A DNA stretch of 64,000 nt from Canna indica (GCA_034359265.1 CP136894.1:26628501-26692500), one strand, 5' to 3'. Positions 32,816 to 43,665 are shown, counted from the first letter of the stretch. Translations and numbers: made by a program. Notes: generated from the letters alone by a model not told the origin.

Positions 32816-33634
32816 TTGGTGTTGTCTTTGAGCAGCCAAGTTGATGTTTAATTGGATGGAACCAACATAATCATTACTCACTTTTTATCTGTGCCGAGTC
32901 ATATGCTTAGTGTCAGTTCAATACCATTCTCATCGTCAGTCCAGTTATGTGGCCCTTCAATGTTCCTCTCCTCTTTTATATAGGTGTTTTCCATATAGGA
33001 TAGATTGTTTTCTGGCAGTGCTTTCATTAGTCAAATTGTACTCTTCAGTAGGCTGTTCAAGATCAAAGGTCTTCTGGACTCTCCATGAATCTTTGGAGCA
33101 AATGTTCAGCTCCTTCAAACTCAGCATGTTATTGACATGAGAATTATGACTTGTCTCTGATATAGATGTGCTGCTCCAAAGTCTCGTTGTTGCATCGGTC
33201 ATTGTGCTTGAATTTGCATTAGCAGGGGATTGGAGGTTCAGCCCCTTTTAGCTCTGCCATCAGCATCTTCTGAATGCTGTATAGGTGATGAAGCTCATGC
33301 AACTGTGATCTCCAACCAATAGTTACATCAGAAATAGAACTAGAATAAGGATTGAACTTACAACAATCTGGAAACATCAAAGCAAAGCTTCTTCTAAACT
33401 TCTTTGTCTATCTTTAAAAGAAAGATTATTTAAATCATTTTAAATCATTTAAATTGAATCAGGGAAGATATTTTGTATTTCTTATATTGATGTTCATATA
33501 ATATAACAAATTCCTGATAAGGTTGTGTCACAGATTCTAGAAATGTAGTTTTACCTTATTCTGAAGATCTCTTCGTGCTTCATCGTTGTGTTCCTTATTA
33601 ATTCTATATCATATTGCTTTAGAAACATATTCAT
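32816..33634 (-). pseudogene. DUF863 family gene, 5' part
   Basis: Two exons are visible on the minus strand. Exon 1 (33634-33555) gives MNMFLKQYDIELIRNTTMKH and then EEIFRI before a GTAAAAC donor. Exon 2 starts at 33309 after a TTGGAG acceptor and gives SQLHELHHLYSIQKMLMAEL, in phase with exon 1. This is the conserved N-terminal block of the plant DUF863 family (function unknown). Further on, ELNICSKDSWRVQKTFDLEQ-PTEEY fits the family's FDLQLPADEY-like motif. A frameshift near 33255, a stop near 32957 and the CACTA-1 insertion at 32815 make it non-functional. The 5' start is an estimate. Confidence 0.7.
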
Positions 33635-33694
33635 GGAATGCCGATGCTTGATAAATCATATTTCAAGCTGTAATTTCGATGTATAGAAAGGATT

Positions 33695-34207
33695 CACTAT
33701 GAATGAAAAAATACTGGGACCGCGACCTACATTCCCGGGGATGTAGGCCCCCAGGAAATAGACTATTTCCTGGGGTCTTGGCCCTGGGAAATAGTTCTAT
33801 TTCTTGGGGGTCTTAGCCCCGAGAAATAGTACTTTTCTCGAGGGTCGGGGCCCTCGAAAAATAGTACTTTTCCCGAGGGTCAAGATCACCAAAGAAATAG
33901 TACTTTTTCCGAGGGTCGAGACCCCATGAAAAGTACTATTTTCTGGGGGGTCAAGGCCCCAGCAAAAGCACTATTTTCTGGGGGTCACAACGCTCAAGAA
34001 AAAGTTCTTTACTAGGGTTCAAAAATGCTGATACAAGTACCTTTTCTCGGGGGCCACTCCCTAACCATTAGATATACATTTATCGACACGTTCTTTCCTG
34101 ATGACATCTGAGGGCCACATGATACTCGGTAAAAGAATTTACCGGGGGCCTTAGGCCACTTTCAATGGGGGCCGCGGCCCCCAGAAAATGCCAAATTCCT
34201 TATAGTG
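33695..34207. mobile_element. CACTA-like MITE with palindromic repeats
   Basis: The ends are CACTATGAATGAAAAAAT at 33695 and, inverted, CACTATAAGGAATTTGG at 34207. Between them lie about ten imperfect units such as GAAATAGTACTTTTCCCGAG-GGTC and inverted GGGGCC-type hairpins near the tips. Structure and CACTA tips suggest a non-autonomous CACTA element. The 3-bp flanks differ (ATT and CCA). Its left flank is DUF863 upstream DNA and its right flank is Copia-C coding sequence, so a rearrangement has occurred at this element. Confidence 0.55.
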
Positions 34208-35130
34208 CCATCTCTGAGTGGTCCTCGAAGCAGTTCGTGGTGCGTGTTCAGATCCTTCACAACAAAATGAGTTGGATGAAGTTTAAAAAAGCAATATTGC
34301 TCACATTCCCGTAAGAGAGAAAAGCCTGAGCACCCAATGATGCAACCTGAAAATTAGGAAGAAGAGGACAGCGTGGAGCTGTATGGCCCATTTTCTAGTA
34401 TAATTGACATGGGACGTTAGGGAGCAGCCCATGTCCAATGGAGGAAGGTCGTGGAGGCCTAAATTGATTGGGCCCAGTGTGCTCAGATGCAGCAGCAGCT
34501 AGGTCCCAGCTAGTGGACCTGAGACTGAGTGAGGCCCACTCTTCATTGGCCCGCTCTGCTGTGTAAAATAGGGTATGCAAGTTGGCTAGCTCTGCGGGTT
34601 GGAAAGATGACGACCCCACCCGGTTTGACTTTCTCCTTCAATGTTCAAATTAAGGTTGAAGCCTCTCTTCTGATATTCAGCACCACGACCACCATTCTTC
34701 TTCTTTCCTCCCCTGCCTCGACTTGCAGATAAATTTGCTGATGTCGGTGCTGGTCCTAGGAGGCCAAAGAGAGGCGGTGTGGTGTCACTTGATGATCAAT
34801 AAGACCTCCGAGCTTCCTGTTGGAGCAACATGGCAGAGAGTTCATCCGTGGACATTGAGCCGAGGGAAGGAGCAAGAGCATGAGCAAGGATAAGACGTTC
34901 CCATTCCTCGCCGAGGCCGGAGGCCGGAGACCATACGACGATTAATTTGTTGTGGGGTGTGAGGCTTCCCGAGGAGTGCAAATTTGGAGGCGAATTGTTT
35001 CATTTGCTTCAAATAATCGATCATGGAAGCATCGCCCTTCCGTAGTTCGCGCCACTGTTGTTCAAGAAAGTCCTCTTGAGCAAAGGTTTGAGACTCGAAC
35101 AAATTAGTGAGAGTGGTCCAAGCTTGCTGA
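34208..35130 (-). pseudogene. Copia-C gag-pol, 3' fragment
   Basis: Minus-strand continuation of the Copia-C gag beyond the Copia-D insertion: AWTTLTNLFESQTFAQEDF, then DYLKQMKQFASKFALLGKPH and QQINRRMVSGL (35110-34890) belong to a UBN2-type Copia gag. Basic KSRQGRKKKNGG lies near 34730-34690, and FVVKDLNTHHELLRGPLRDG at about 34265-34210 is a Copia pre-integrase block. Frames are broken. Sequence ends abruptly at the CACTA-like repeat (34207), so integrase, reverse transcriptase and the 3' LTR are lost. Confidence 0.75.
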
Positions 35131-35413
35131 TATTGGAGGAAGAAGTAACTCCGACATCCGCTCCGCATAAGCAACCGGATCCGCTTGGCTTTGCTATCGT
35201 AGTCACATCAGCCGAAGGTTACTAGTGCATGCACCATGGCTCGACACGTCAAAAGACTAGCCACTACCTTTCTGTTTCTCTAATCGCGTTTCTGTTACAA
35301 CGCCTTTATTTTTTTACCTCACCCATGTGCTGATGTCTATAAATAGATGTAAACCTTCGGCTAATAAAATATCATCTCTCTGTTCACGCTTCTGTTCATC
35401 TTTATTTCCATTA
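35131..35413 (+). repeat. 5' LTR of Copia-D (283 bp)
   Basis: The LTR runs from TATTGGAGGAAG to TTTCCATTA, with a TATA box TATAAATA at 35338-35345. The primer-binding site follows without a gap at 35414. Confidence 0.92.
35338..35345 (+). promoter_or_regulatory. TATA box of the Copia-D LTR
   Basis: TATAAATA lies about 75 bp before the LTR end and is repeated at 39797-39804 in the 3' LTR. It is a likely promoter for the genomic RNA. Confidence 0.65.
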
Positions 35414-35425
35414 TGGTATCAGAGC
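35414..35425 (+). other. Primer-binding site of Copia-D
   Basis: TGGTATCAGAGC, complementary to initiator-Met tRNA, is directly adjacent to the 5' LTR. Confidence 0.9.
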
Positions 35426-35503
35426 CAGTTTCTCTAACGAGAAGGCTCCTCATTTGATCCTTCCTTCTTCTTCTTTTTTTTTCTCTATCGTCTCAACGTT
35501 TTC

Positions 35504-38500
35504 TTGATGGCTTCAAATGAATCTCAACCTGCTGAAGTAGTGAACCCCTTCACCAATGGAAGCTCGGTTGTTACCATCAACCCCGCTGCTCAGATGCCAA
35601 TCAAGCTAACCGGCAGCAGCAGCTATAGGATGTGGCGACAACAGCTTGATCTACTTCTAATTGGGTATGATCTTACTGCGTTTGTTGATGGTAGCCTTCC
35701 TTGTCCATCTCCCTCAGATCCAAGGTTTAAATCCTGGTATCGTCAAGACGGGTTGATCCGGCATGCCATGATGGCATCAGTTGATCAATCGATTGCTCCA
35801 ATAGTCGGAGATGCTTCCACCGCTCGAGAAGCCTGGCTGCGACTCTCCAACCAGTTTGCGAACAAATCGCAATCACGAATATACAATCTCCAAGACAGGC
35901 TCTCTAAGCTCTCTAAAGGAGGTAAATCCATTTCAGAATACTTCACTGAAGTTAAATCAATTGCTAATGAGTTGTCGATGGCTGATGCTCCTGTACATGT
36001 TTCGGCATTAATCATCAAAAATTTAAGCGGCCTTGGGCCAGACTTTAATGACATCAGTGCTGCCATAAGGTCAAGAGACTCCCCTGTCTCACTAGAAGAA
36101 CTATATGACAAGTTAACAGGACATGAAAACTTTCTTAAGTTGCGTATTGAACAACCTGCTATCACAGTTCATTATACCCAGCAATCAAACAATAGTAACA
36201 GATCACCTTGGCAGTATCCAAAAGGTCAAAGCAAAGAACAAAGAAAACCCAGCTCTTTTAAGCCACCGAATAGTTTTAACAACGGACCTTCAAGGCCCTT
36301 CAACAATCGCTTTCGCGTACAGTGTCAGATATGTGATAAATTCGGGCATTCTGCAAAGGTATGCAGGAACCGTTTTGCTAGTGAGAATCAGACACCCCAG
36401 ATGCATTTTTGTGAACAAAGCAAGTAAAACAGTAACTGGGTGATGGACTCTGGTGCAACACATCACTTAACATCTGAATTAGATACTCTTCAGTCTGCTT
36501 CGGCTGTTGGCAGTGACCTGAATGTAAATCTGGGAGATGGCAGCTCTATACCTATTTCTCATTCCGGTATGACTACTCTTCCTCCATCCTTCAAGCTAAA
36601 TGATATTTTGTATGCTCCTCAAATAAGAAAGAATCTTATCTCAGTTGCAAAGTTTTGTGTTCAAAACAAAGTATCTGTAGAATTCTTTCCTAATCATTTT
36701 GAGGTGAAGGATTTGAATACAGGTGCGCTTCTAGCTCGCGGCCGGAATAGGTGCGATCTTTATGAATGGAGTAATTCGATACCATCAACTTGCAACTCAC
36801 CTCCTTCGGCTTTAGTTTCCATTTCTTCAACTCGGCCTACACTCACTACCTGGCATCGGCGGCTTGGACACCCGCATCTTAAAGTTTTGAAATCCACCTT
36901 AAATAAATTTAAGCTTCCTTCTATTTCTACAGAACTTGAACACTGCATTGCCTGTTCATGTAATAAGAGTCATAGAACACCTTTCTTTACTTCAACTATC
37001 AAAAGTAGTAGACCTCTAGAATTACTCTATTCCGATGTATGGGGTCCTGCTCCAGTTGTTTCTTGTGAAGGGCACAAATACTATGTGATCTTTGTAGATC
37101 ACTTTTCAAAATACACTTGGCTTTTTCCATTGAAAAATAAATCTGATGTTCTGTCTATTTTCTCGAACTTCAAATCCCTTGTTGAGAACTATTTTGGTTT
37201 CTCAATTAAAAGTCTTTACACAGACGGCGGTGGTGAATACACTGCTCTTATTCCCTTTCTAAATGCTAATGGCATTCAACACTTGTGCAGCCCACCTTAC
37301 ACTCCTCAACGAGTCAGTTTGGCCGAAAGAAAGCATCGACATATAATGGAAACAGCACTAACCTTGTTGTCTCAAGCATCTGTTCCTTTACATTTCTGGC
37401 ACCTTGCTTGTTCAACTGTCGTATATCTGATAAATCGGATGATAACATCCACTTTGAAAAACAAAAGTCCATTCCATTACTTGTTCAATGAAACTCCAAA
37501 TTACTCACACCTAAAAATTTTCGGGTGCCTTTGCTTCCCTTGGCTAAAGCCTTATGCTTCGAATAAGTTTGGGCCAAAGTCTAAACCATGTATTTTTCTT
37601 GGTTACTCCACCAAACACTACTGCTACATCTGTTTTGAACCCACCACCAAACAAAAATATTTCTCTCGTCATGTTGAGTTTGTAGAGACCACCTTTCCAT
37701 TTACGTCATTGTCATCTGATTCCCCTCGGGTCTCACGTACAGACTCCAACTGCTGGATGAATGTTATTCCTGAGAACAATGCACCCATACCAGTTGATCC
37801 AGACTCTAGTTCGGCTGCATCATTCGATATATACATGTCGCCATCCATTCCTTCAAATCAGTCCAACACTTCTGTTACTTCCTCTCAGGATCACGCACCT
37901 ATGGCTGCAGCAGAAGACACCATACCAGCTATTGTTCCACAGTCAAGTATTTCTGCACCTGTTTCTCGACGGGTTCATACCAGGTCACAGTCTAATGTTT
38001 TCAAACCAAGAGTACCAACAGACTACTCAGCTCTTTTAACCTCAGCTCACTCTGATCCTGTTCCCAACACGTTTAAGCAAGCTACAAAATATTCGGAATG
38101 GAGACTTGCAATGCAACAGGAATTTGATGTGCTGATTAAGCAGAACACCTGGTCGTTAGTTCCTGCAAGTAAAGCTCAAAATGTGGTTGGTTGTCGTTGG
38201 GTTTTTCGAGTAAAGCAGAAGCAGGATGGCTCGTTGGATCGATTCAAAGGTAGACTTGTGGCAAAAGGCTTCCATCAAAGGCCGGGGATTGACTTCAAAT
38301 CAACCTTCAGCCCAGTAGTTAAACAGGTCACTGTTCGTCTAATCTTAAGCCTGGCCTCGAAACTAAACTGGGATATGTTCCAGTTGGACGTCAACAACGC
38401 GTTCCTCCATGGAACCTTGAGTGAAGAAGTATTCATGCAACAACCACCCGGCTTTATCAGCTCCGACCATCCAACTCATGTGTGTAAATTGCATAAAGCC

Positions 38501-39694
38501 ATCTATGGCTTAAGACAAGCACCGTAAGCGTGGTTTAATGAACTGAAATATTATCTCATTTCTATTAGGTTTCACAACTCTGTGTCTAACGCATCCCTAT
38601 TCATAATGAAGGATCAAGTTGACATCACACTTTTACTACTGTACGTCGACGATGTCATCTTAACAGGCTCCTCCCACAAGAAGATCTCTGATGTTTATTC
38701 AAGACTGTCAACTCGTTTTTCTCTCAAGGAGATTCAACCTCTAACCTTTTTTCTAGGAATAGAGGTAAGCAAAACAAATTCGGGTACAGTTTTGTCTCAA
38801 CAAAAATACATAGCTGATGTTCTACAAAAATTTGAGATGCATGAATCCAACTGTGTTAAGACACCTCTGTCTACCTCTGTCAGACTGACCGTCCATGATG
38901 GGTCAGCATCTGCCGATTCCACTTTGTTCCGTCAGGTAATCGGAGCTTTGCAATACTTAACATTCACTCGGCCTGACATCAGTTATGTTGTAAATAAACT
39001 ATCTCAGTATATGCACCAACCAACAACAATTCAATGGCAATGCTGCAAGCGTGTCTTGCGATATCTGAAGGGAACATCCAGTTTAGGCATTCTGCTGAAC
39101 TCCAATCCAACCCTTGATATTGTTGCTTACTCAGACTCCGACTGGGGAGGTGATCTTACCGATCGTAAGTCCACTGGCGCCTACATTGTGTTCCTCGGAG
39201 ACTCTTCCATTAGCTGGAGCTCCAAGAAACAAAAGAGCATCTCTCGATCCTCCACTCAGGCATAGTACAAAGCTCTTGCCAATGCCACAGCTGAGGTACA
39301 GTGGATAACACATCTTCTTCAAGAATTAAACCTTCTTCACATTCCAACTCCCAAAATACTTTGTGACAATCTTGGCGCCACCATACTGACGACACAACCG
39401 AGCAGTCACACAAGAATGAAACACGTCGAGTTGGACTATCACTTCGTTCGGAATCAAGTTGCAGCTAAACTCATTTCTGTTCAGCATATACCTGCAGCGC
39501 TACAGTTGGCAGACACCTTAACAAAGGCTACGACCGCAGCTACATTCCTCGACCATCGGATCAAGATGGGCGTTATCGAACGGCCCATCTTGCGGGGGAT
39601 ATTGGAGGAAGAAGTAACTCCGACATCCGCTCCGCATAAGCAACCGGATCCGCTTGGCTTTGCTATCGTAGTCACATCAGCCGAAGGTTACTAG
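35504..39694 (+). pseudogene. Copia-D gag-pol polyprotein with three stop codons
   Basis: This is one continuous frame of 1,397 codons, interrupted only by TAA at 36425-36427, TAA at 38525-38527 and TAG at 39263-39265. Gag occupies residues 1-307, with knuckle CQICDKFGHSAKVC near residue 275. Protease (WVMDSGATHHL) begins at residue 311. Pre-integrase TWHRRLGHPH lies near residue 449, and integrase has YSDVWGP, YTDGGGEY and LAERKHR. Reverse transcriptase runs from GCRWVFRVKQ near residue 896, with LYVDDVILTG near residue 1046. RNase H is marked by SDSDWGG near residue 1210. The ORF ends about 95 bases inside the 3' LTR. Start: first ATG of the long frame, 79 bases after the primer site (a second ATG follows at 35507). 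The first stop separates gag from pol exactly. Confidence 0.92.
39592..39599 (+). other. Polypurine tract of Copia-D
   Basis: GCGGGGGA lies immediately before the 3' LTR start TATTGG. It is short and has one pyrimidine. It overlaps the pol reading frame. Confidence 0.6.
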
Positions 39695-39872
39695 TGCATG
39701 CACCATGGCTCGACACGTCAAAAGACTAGCCACTATCTCTAATCGCGTTTCTGTTACAAAGCCTTTATTTTTTTATCTCACCCATGTGCTGATGTCTATA
39801 AATAGATGTAAACCTTCGGCTAATAAAATATCATCTCTCTGTTCACGCTTCTGTTCATCTTTATTTCCATTA
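39600..39872 (+). repeat. 3' LTR of Copia-D (273 bp)
   Basis: It is nearly identical to the 5' LTR, lacking CTTTCTGTTT-like sequence near 39735. It encodes the last residues of pol and is followed by the target duplication GCTGA. Confidence 0.92.
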
Positions 39873-40206
39873 GCTGAGCCGAGGTCATACCGATAACATT
39901 GGAGCCAACCTCAACGTTGACGTTGAGGAGAATGCAAGAAAGACAGAACTGATTGTGAACCAGCCACTTATCATACTTGGGATTGCGAGATTCAGTTTCG
40001 ACGTCTCCAGTTTTAGAAGTTATGGTTTTTGATGGAGGTAGAATTGAACAATCGGCATAACCGAGAAGCTGGTATGCTCGTAGAAGAGGAGTCATTATGT
40101 TCTTCCATGAGTAGTAATTGGTCCCATTCAATCTCACGGGAATGTTGGGTACAGTTGAAGGAAGGATGTTGGAGAAAGAAAGGGTGTTGGGGAAGGATAT
40201 TGCCAA
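39873..40206 (-). pseudogene. Copia-C gag, N-terminal part
   Basis: The minus-strand ORF starts at 40206 (MAISFPNTLSFSNILPSTVP). It carries VPNIPVRLNGTNYYSWKNIM, the conserved start of Copia UBN2/DUF4219 gag, and is open to the Copia-D insertion at SAQ. It continues in frame at 35130. The first half therefore decayed little before it was split. Confidence 0.85.
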
Positions 40207-40879
40207 TTTGGTGGGGATGCCTGAAGAGCAGCGGAAGAAAGAGCTAAGAAGAGCTCGGAATCAGAGCTCAGAATAAGAGCTTGGCAAGAGGAAACAGAGC
40301 ACTGCGGAGGACTCACAACTCGTAGAAATCGTGGCCGTTAGGAGAAGATCGCAGGCCGTGGTAGATTATAGGAGTGGTTTTCGAGTGCACTAAGCGAACT
40401 AGAGGAAGAGAAGCAGCGTGCGGTGACGATTGGAGAGAAGATGAGCGAAGGAGGGAAGAAATGAGGAGAACTTGCAGTGGCACTGCGGCAGAATAGAGGA
40501 GGAGACCGTGGGCCGAGCGGCACTGCAGCGTAGTTCGCTGGGCAGGTAGAGGATGGAGCGACGGTCAATTCTTCCGTGCGAGGAGAGAAGATGGAGCAGA
40601 CGGGCGATTCTTCCGTGTGAGGAGAGAAAGGCGGCGGATCTGGTTAATGCGATCGAGAGAGAGATACTTGCCGAAGGAGAGGAGATGGAGATGGATTCGC
40701 CGAGGTCGGCAAGCTTGATAAAGCTGTCGAAGACGACGGGGTAGTAAGTGACAGAAATCCCAGACCGAGGGAATGTGGCTGGAGAGGAAGTTTTTGTGGA
40801 GGCCGAGGAAGCAGAGGCCGTCGAGGAAGAAGAGAAGGCTCTACTTCGCAGGGAAATTAATCTTAATAGAGGAACGGAG
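40207..40879 (-). other. Leader of Copia-C
   Basis: This is purine-rich DNA, on the plus strand, between the Copia-C gag start and its primer-binding site. Short frames on both strands are compositional. Nothing else is recognised. Confidence 0.6.
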
Positions 40880-40891
40880 GCTCTGATACCA
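40880..40891 (-). other. Primer-binding site of Copia-C
   Basis: On the minus strand this reads TGGTATCAGAGC, directly after the inferred LTR end TTTCTGATA. Confidence 0.85.
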
Positions 40892-41125
40892 TATCAGAAA
40901 TGACAAAGTGAATTTGAAATTAATTCTCCCTTGCCCAGGTGGAGGCTATTCATTCGTTATTTACTATGATGTACATGAGATCCATCTACAATAGATATCC
41001 TATCATCATTACATACAATTCTCAGTGATTGCACGATGGCTGATGGCAACTTTATAGGGTGGCTGTCATGCATGTACAATAAATACATCGTACCATTCTC
41101 AATGTAAGCATGACTTAGCGTGATA
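40892..41125 (-). repeat. 5' LTR of Copia-C, inferred limits
   Basis: The plus strand reads TATCAGAAATG at 40892 and the last TGATA ends at 41125, giving the inverted tips TATCA/TGATA. The inner edge is fixed by the primer site. The outer edge is inferred only from the inverted tips because the partner LTR is lost. A foldback MITE is inserted right at the outer edge. Confidence 0.5.
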
Positions 41126-41132
41126 ATTTTAT

Positions 41133-41591
41133 GGGTTAAGTATGATATTTACTCTAGAATTATTAAAAATAGGATAAAAATATTTTAAAACTTTTTTTGA
41201 TTAGTTTTTATACTTAAATAAATGAAAATGATTTAAAAATACCTGAAACTATTAGAAATGAGTAAAAATACTCTTAATTTTTTTTGATAGATTTTTTTAT
41301 CCTTAGACAAACGAAAATAATTTAAAAAATACCAATATTTTTACCCATGTCTAAAAGTAGAAAGAGTTTTTTTCTTAGAAATTGATAAAAATATTAATAT
41401 TTTTCAACTATTTTTATTTGTCTAAGAATAAAAAATCTATCAAAAAAATAAGTTTAGATGTATTTTTACTCAATTCTAATTGTTCCAGGACATTTTTCAA
41501 CTGGTTTTCGTTTGTTTAAGGGTAAAAATCAATCAAAGAAGAGTTTATGAATATTTTTACTTTATTTTCAAGCAAATATCATCCTTAATCC
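41133..41591. mobile_element. Foldback MITE with 9-bp duplication (Mutator-like)
   Basis: The two halves are inverted copies along almost the whole 459 bp. Tips are GGGTTAAGTATGATATTTAC and, inverted, GGATTAAGGATGATATTTGC. The exact 9-bp duplication TAATTTTAT flanks it at 41124-41132 and 41592-41600. The 9-bp duplication points to the Mutator superfamily. It has no coding capacity. Confidence 0.85.
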
Positions 41592-41647
41592 TAATTTTAT
41601 ATGGTGGTTGTTATGCATGTGCTGTCCCAATAAGTGTTATCAAAATT

Positions 41648-42124
41648 GGTTTAATTATGCTTTTGGTCGTCCAAAATATCATATTTTTTTTCGTTTAATT
41701 TTTTTTATTTTTAAAACAATTTCGTTTAGTCCATCAAAAATTATTTTCGTTTTCGTTTGATCTCTCCGTTAATTTTTGATGTTAAGTGCCAACATGTAAA
41801 AATAAAATATTTTAAGAGATTAGATGAAAAAAATATATATATTAATAATTTAAAATATAATAATATACATTTTAATAACCTAAAGCATAACAATATATAA
41901 TTATGTTTTAGGTTATTAAAATATTTTTTTTCATTTAATTTCTTTAAATATCTTATTTTTTTCATTTGGTCCATCTTTAGTCCATGTTAGCATTCCATGT
42001 TGGCACTTAATATCAAAAGCTAACGAAAAGTTAACGAAATGATTAAACGAAAACGAAAATATTTTTTTGATGAACTAAACGAAAAAAATATAATATTTTG
42101 ATGGACCAAAAATATAATTAAACC
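41648..42124. mobile_element. Second foldback MITE with 9-bp duplication (Mutator-like)
   Basis: Inverted halves have tips GGTTTAATTATGCTTTTGG and, inverted, GGTTTAATTATATTTTTGG. Flanks are ATCAAAATT (41639-41647) and GTCAAAATT (42125-42133), 8 of 9 matching. It is of a different family from its neighbour 57 bp away. AT-rich hairpin, no gene. Confidence 0.8.
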
Positions 42125-42133
42125 GTCAAAATT

Positions 42134-42771
42134 CCTCTTAAAAGTCCACTGAGAACCTCTTTTAATTGACCCAATATTGCTATCATCTCTGGAACTACGT
42201 ACACATGCATGCATACCAAAAGTTAGGAATCAAACACAATTCACAGGCTATATATATAATATATATACCCGAAGAACACGAGATTTGTAAAGCAACAGTA
42301 GGCAAGAAAGGTATTAACCCCTTCAATTTCGTTCCTAAGAATTAATCAATATTCTATGAGAGCAAAATAATACCGCAATAAATGATAAATAACCTTGTTT
42401 GGTAAGTTATGTTAACCAGGCACGCTATGGAATAAGGTGATTACATAGTAGGCCGTGCAATTTCCTTTTCCAATCCAATTTTACTATCATTATTTCTATA
42501 TATATTTTTGTTGTGTAATTTTTTTTTAAAAAAACCTTCTATATTTTAAATTTAGATCAAAATATCGTTTATCAAGGAAGGAGATCAATCGTTCCAGTGT
42601 ATATATATATATTAATTACTATTTACCAATTACCACCGCTGGGCAAATTTGTGTCTTTCTTATCATTTTGTTGTTAATTAGTATTAATTAATGTTAAAGG
42701 AGAGAAACGGAGTAATTAAGCAGAAGCAGGAGGAGCGGCGGCGGCATGAGTAATTAATGTTAAACGGAGTA
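42134..42771 (+). other. Upstream region of the TBL gene
   Basis: AT-rich sequence without an ORF, lying 5' of the TBL coding start. It contains TATATATATAA-type tracts near 42252-42268 and 42600, any of which could serve as a TATA element. The promoter cannot be fixed. Confidence 0.4.
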
Positions 42772-43174
42772 ATGGCGTTTTCCTTCTCCAAGTATGTCGT
42801 CACCTTCAAGCCTTTCTTTCAATTCCTCTTCTTCCTCTTCCCAGCCTACTACGCCACCATGTGCTCCATCTTCTTCTTCCTCGTTTTCGTCGCCTTCTTC
42901 CTCTGCAAACCTAACCCTCCGACCATCACCATCGCCAGGGACTCGAGCTTACTCGTTGTTCCCATCAATGGCGCCATCAACAACAATGTCGTCCATCCTC
43001 CGCTTCCCCCTCCTCCGCTCCCCCATCCGCGAGCTCTCGGCTTCTCGAAGACCTTCCACCCATGAAAGAAGAGAATATTAATAATGAGAGCAAGATGATG
43101 ACCGATGACTGCGACATCTTCGACATGAGATGGGAGTACGACGAATCGAGCCCGGTGTATCCGTCGGGGTCGTG

Positions 43175-43605
43175 TGTTACGCGCGGGGAAGAAAGGAAGC
43201 GTGGTCACATCAGGCCGCATGCAGAATCGGAGGGCGAGGATCACGCCACGGAGGCGAGAGCTGCGATCGACTACGAAAAGCTTAAGGAAACGCCATGTAG
43301 GAGCTCGCGTATGAAACAACGGCCTCAGTGGGGCCGAGATTATGAGTTTTAATATTCATTTTAGTTGAGTAATTACGTTGTAATGAAACTATAAAAAGGA
43401 AATAAGAAACATAGGAGATATGAATATTTGAGTACAAATTTCTCTCTCTCTCTCTCTCTCTCTCTACTTCTTCTTCCCTCTTACCCTTCTCCGGATCCCC
43501 TTCTCTTCCTTCAATCGAGTGTGCACCCGAATCCGATCGATCATCCAAACGCGTAGGAGAGCTCAATCAGAATGACGGCCTGACTCAGGTATTCTCGTCA
43601 TTTCA
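43175..43605 (+). repeat. 5' LTR of the Gypsy element (431 bp)
   Basis: The LTR starts TGTTACGCGC and ends GTCATTTCA. A TATA box TATAAAAA lies at 43390-43397 and a (TC)n tract at 43440-43466. TBL coding reads straight into it to a stop at 43350-43352. Confidence 0.93.
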
Positions 43606-43623
43606 TTGGTGCTTTCATTGTAC
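43606..43623 (+). other. Primer-binding site region of the Gypsy element
   Basis: TTGGTGCTTTCATTG follows the 5' LTR directly. It is not the initiator-Met site used by the Copia elements here. The tRNA is not identified. Confidence 0.55.
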
Positions 43624-43665
43624 CTACTATCTGGATTGCTGCTGTTCGATCGCCGATCGTAAAAC

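Larger units (their letters stand above)
35131..39872 (+). mobile_element. Copia-D: young, nearly intact Copia retrotransposon
   Basis: This 4.74-kb element has LTRs at 35131-35413 and 39600-39872 and the exact 5-bp target duplication GCTGA (35126-35130 and 39873-39877). A primer site TGGTATCAGAGC lies at 35414-35425. The LTR termini are TATTGG...CCATTA, not TG...CA. The LTRs differ by a 10-bp insertion in the 5' copy and only about three substitutions. It is inserted in the Copia-C gag. Excising it with one GCTGA copy restores the Copia-C frame (SAQ joined to QAWTTL). It is related to Copia-E. Confidence 0.95.

Noticed and set aside
42794..43081. Ser-rich ORF overlapping TBL exon 1
   Set aside because: It is a shadow frame. 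The TBL frame carries the membrane anchor and joins the conserved domain after one frameshift.
43062..43352. 96-codon ORF spanning TBL and the Gypsy LTR
   Set aside because: It is a chance fusion of the TBL exon to LTR-encoded pol C-terminus, with no evidence of being a gene.
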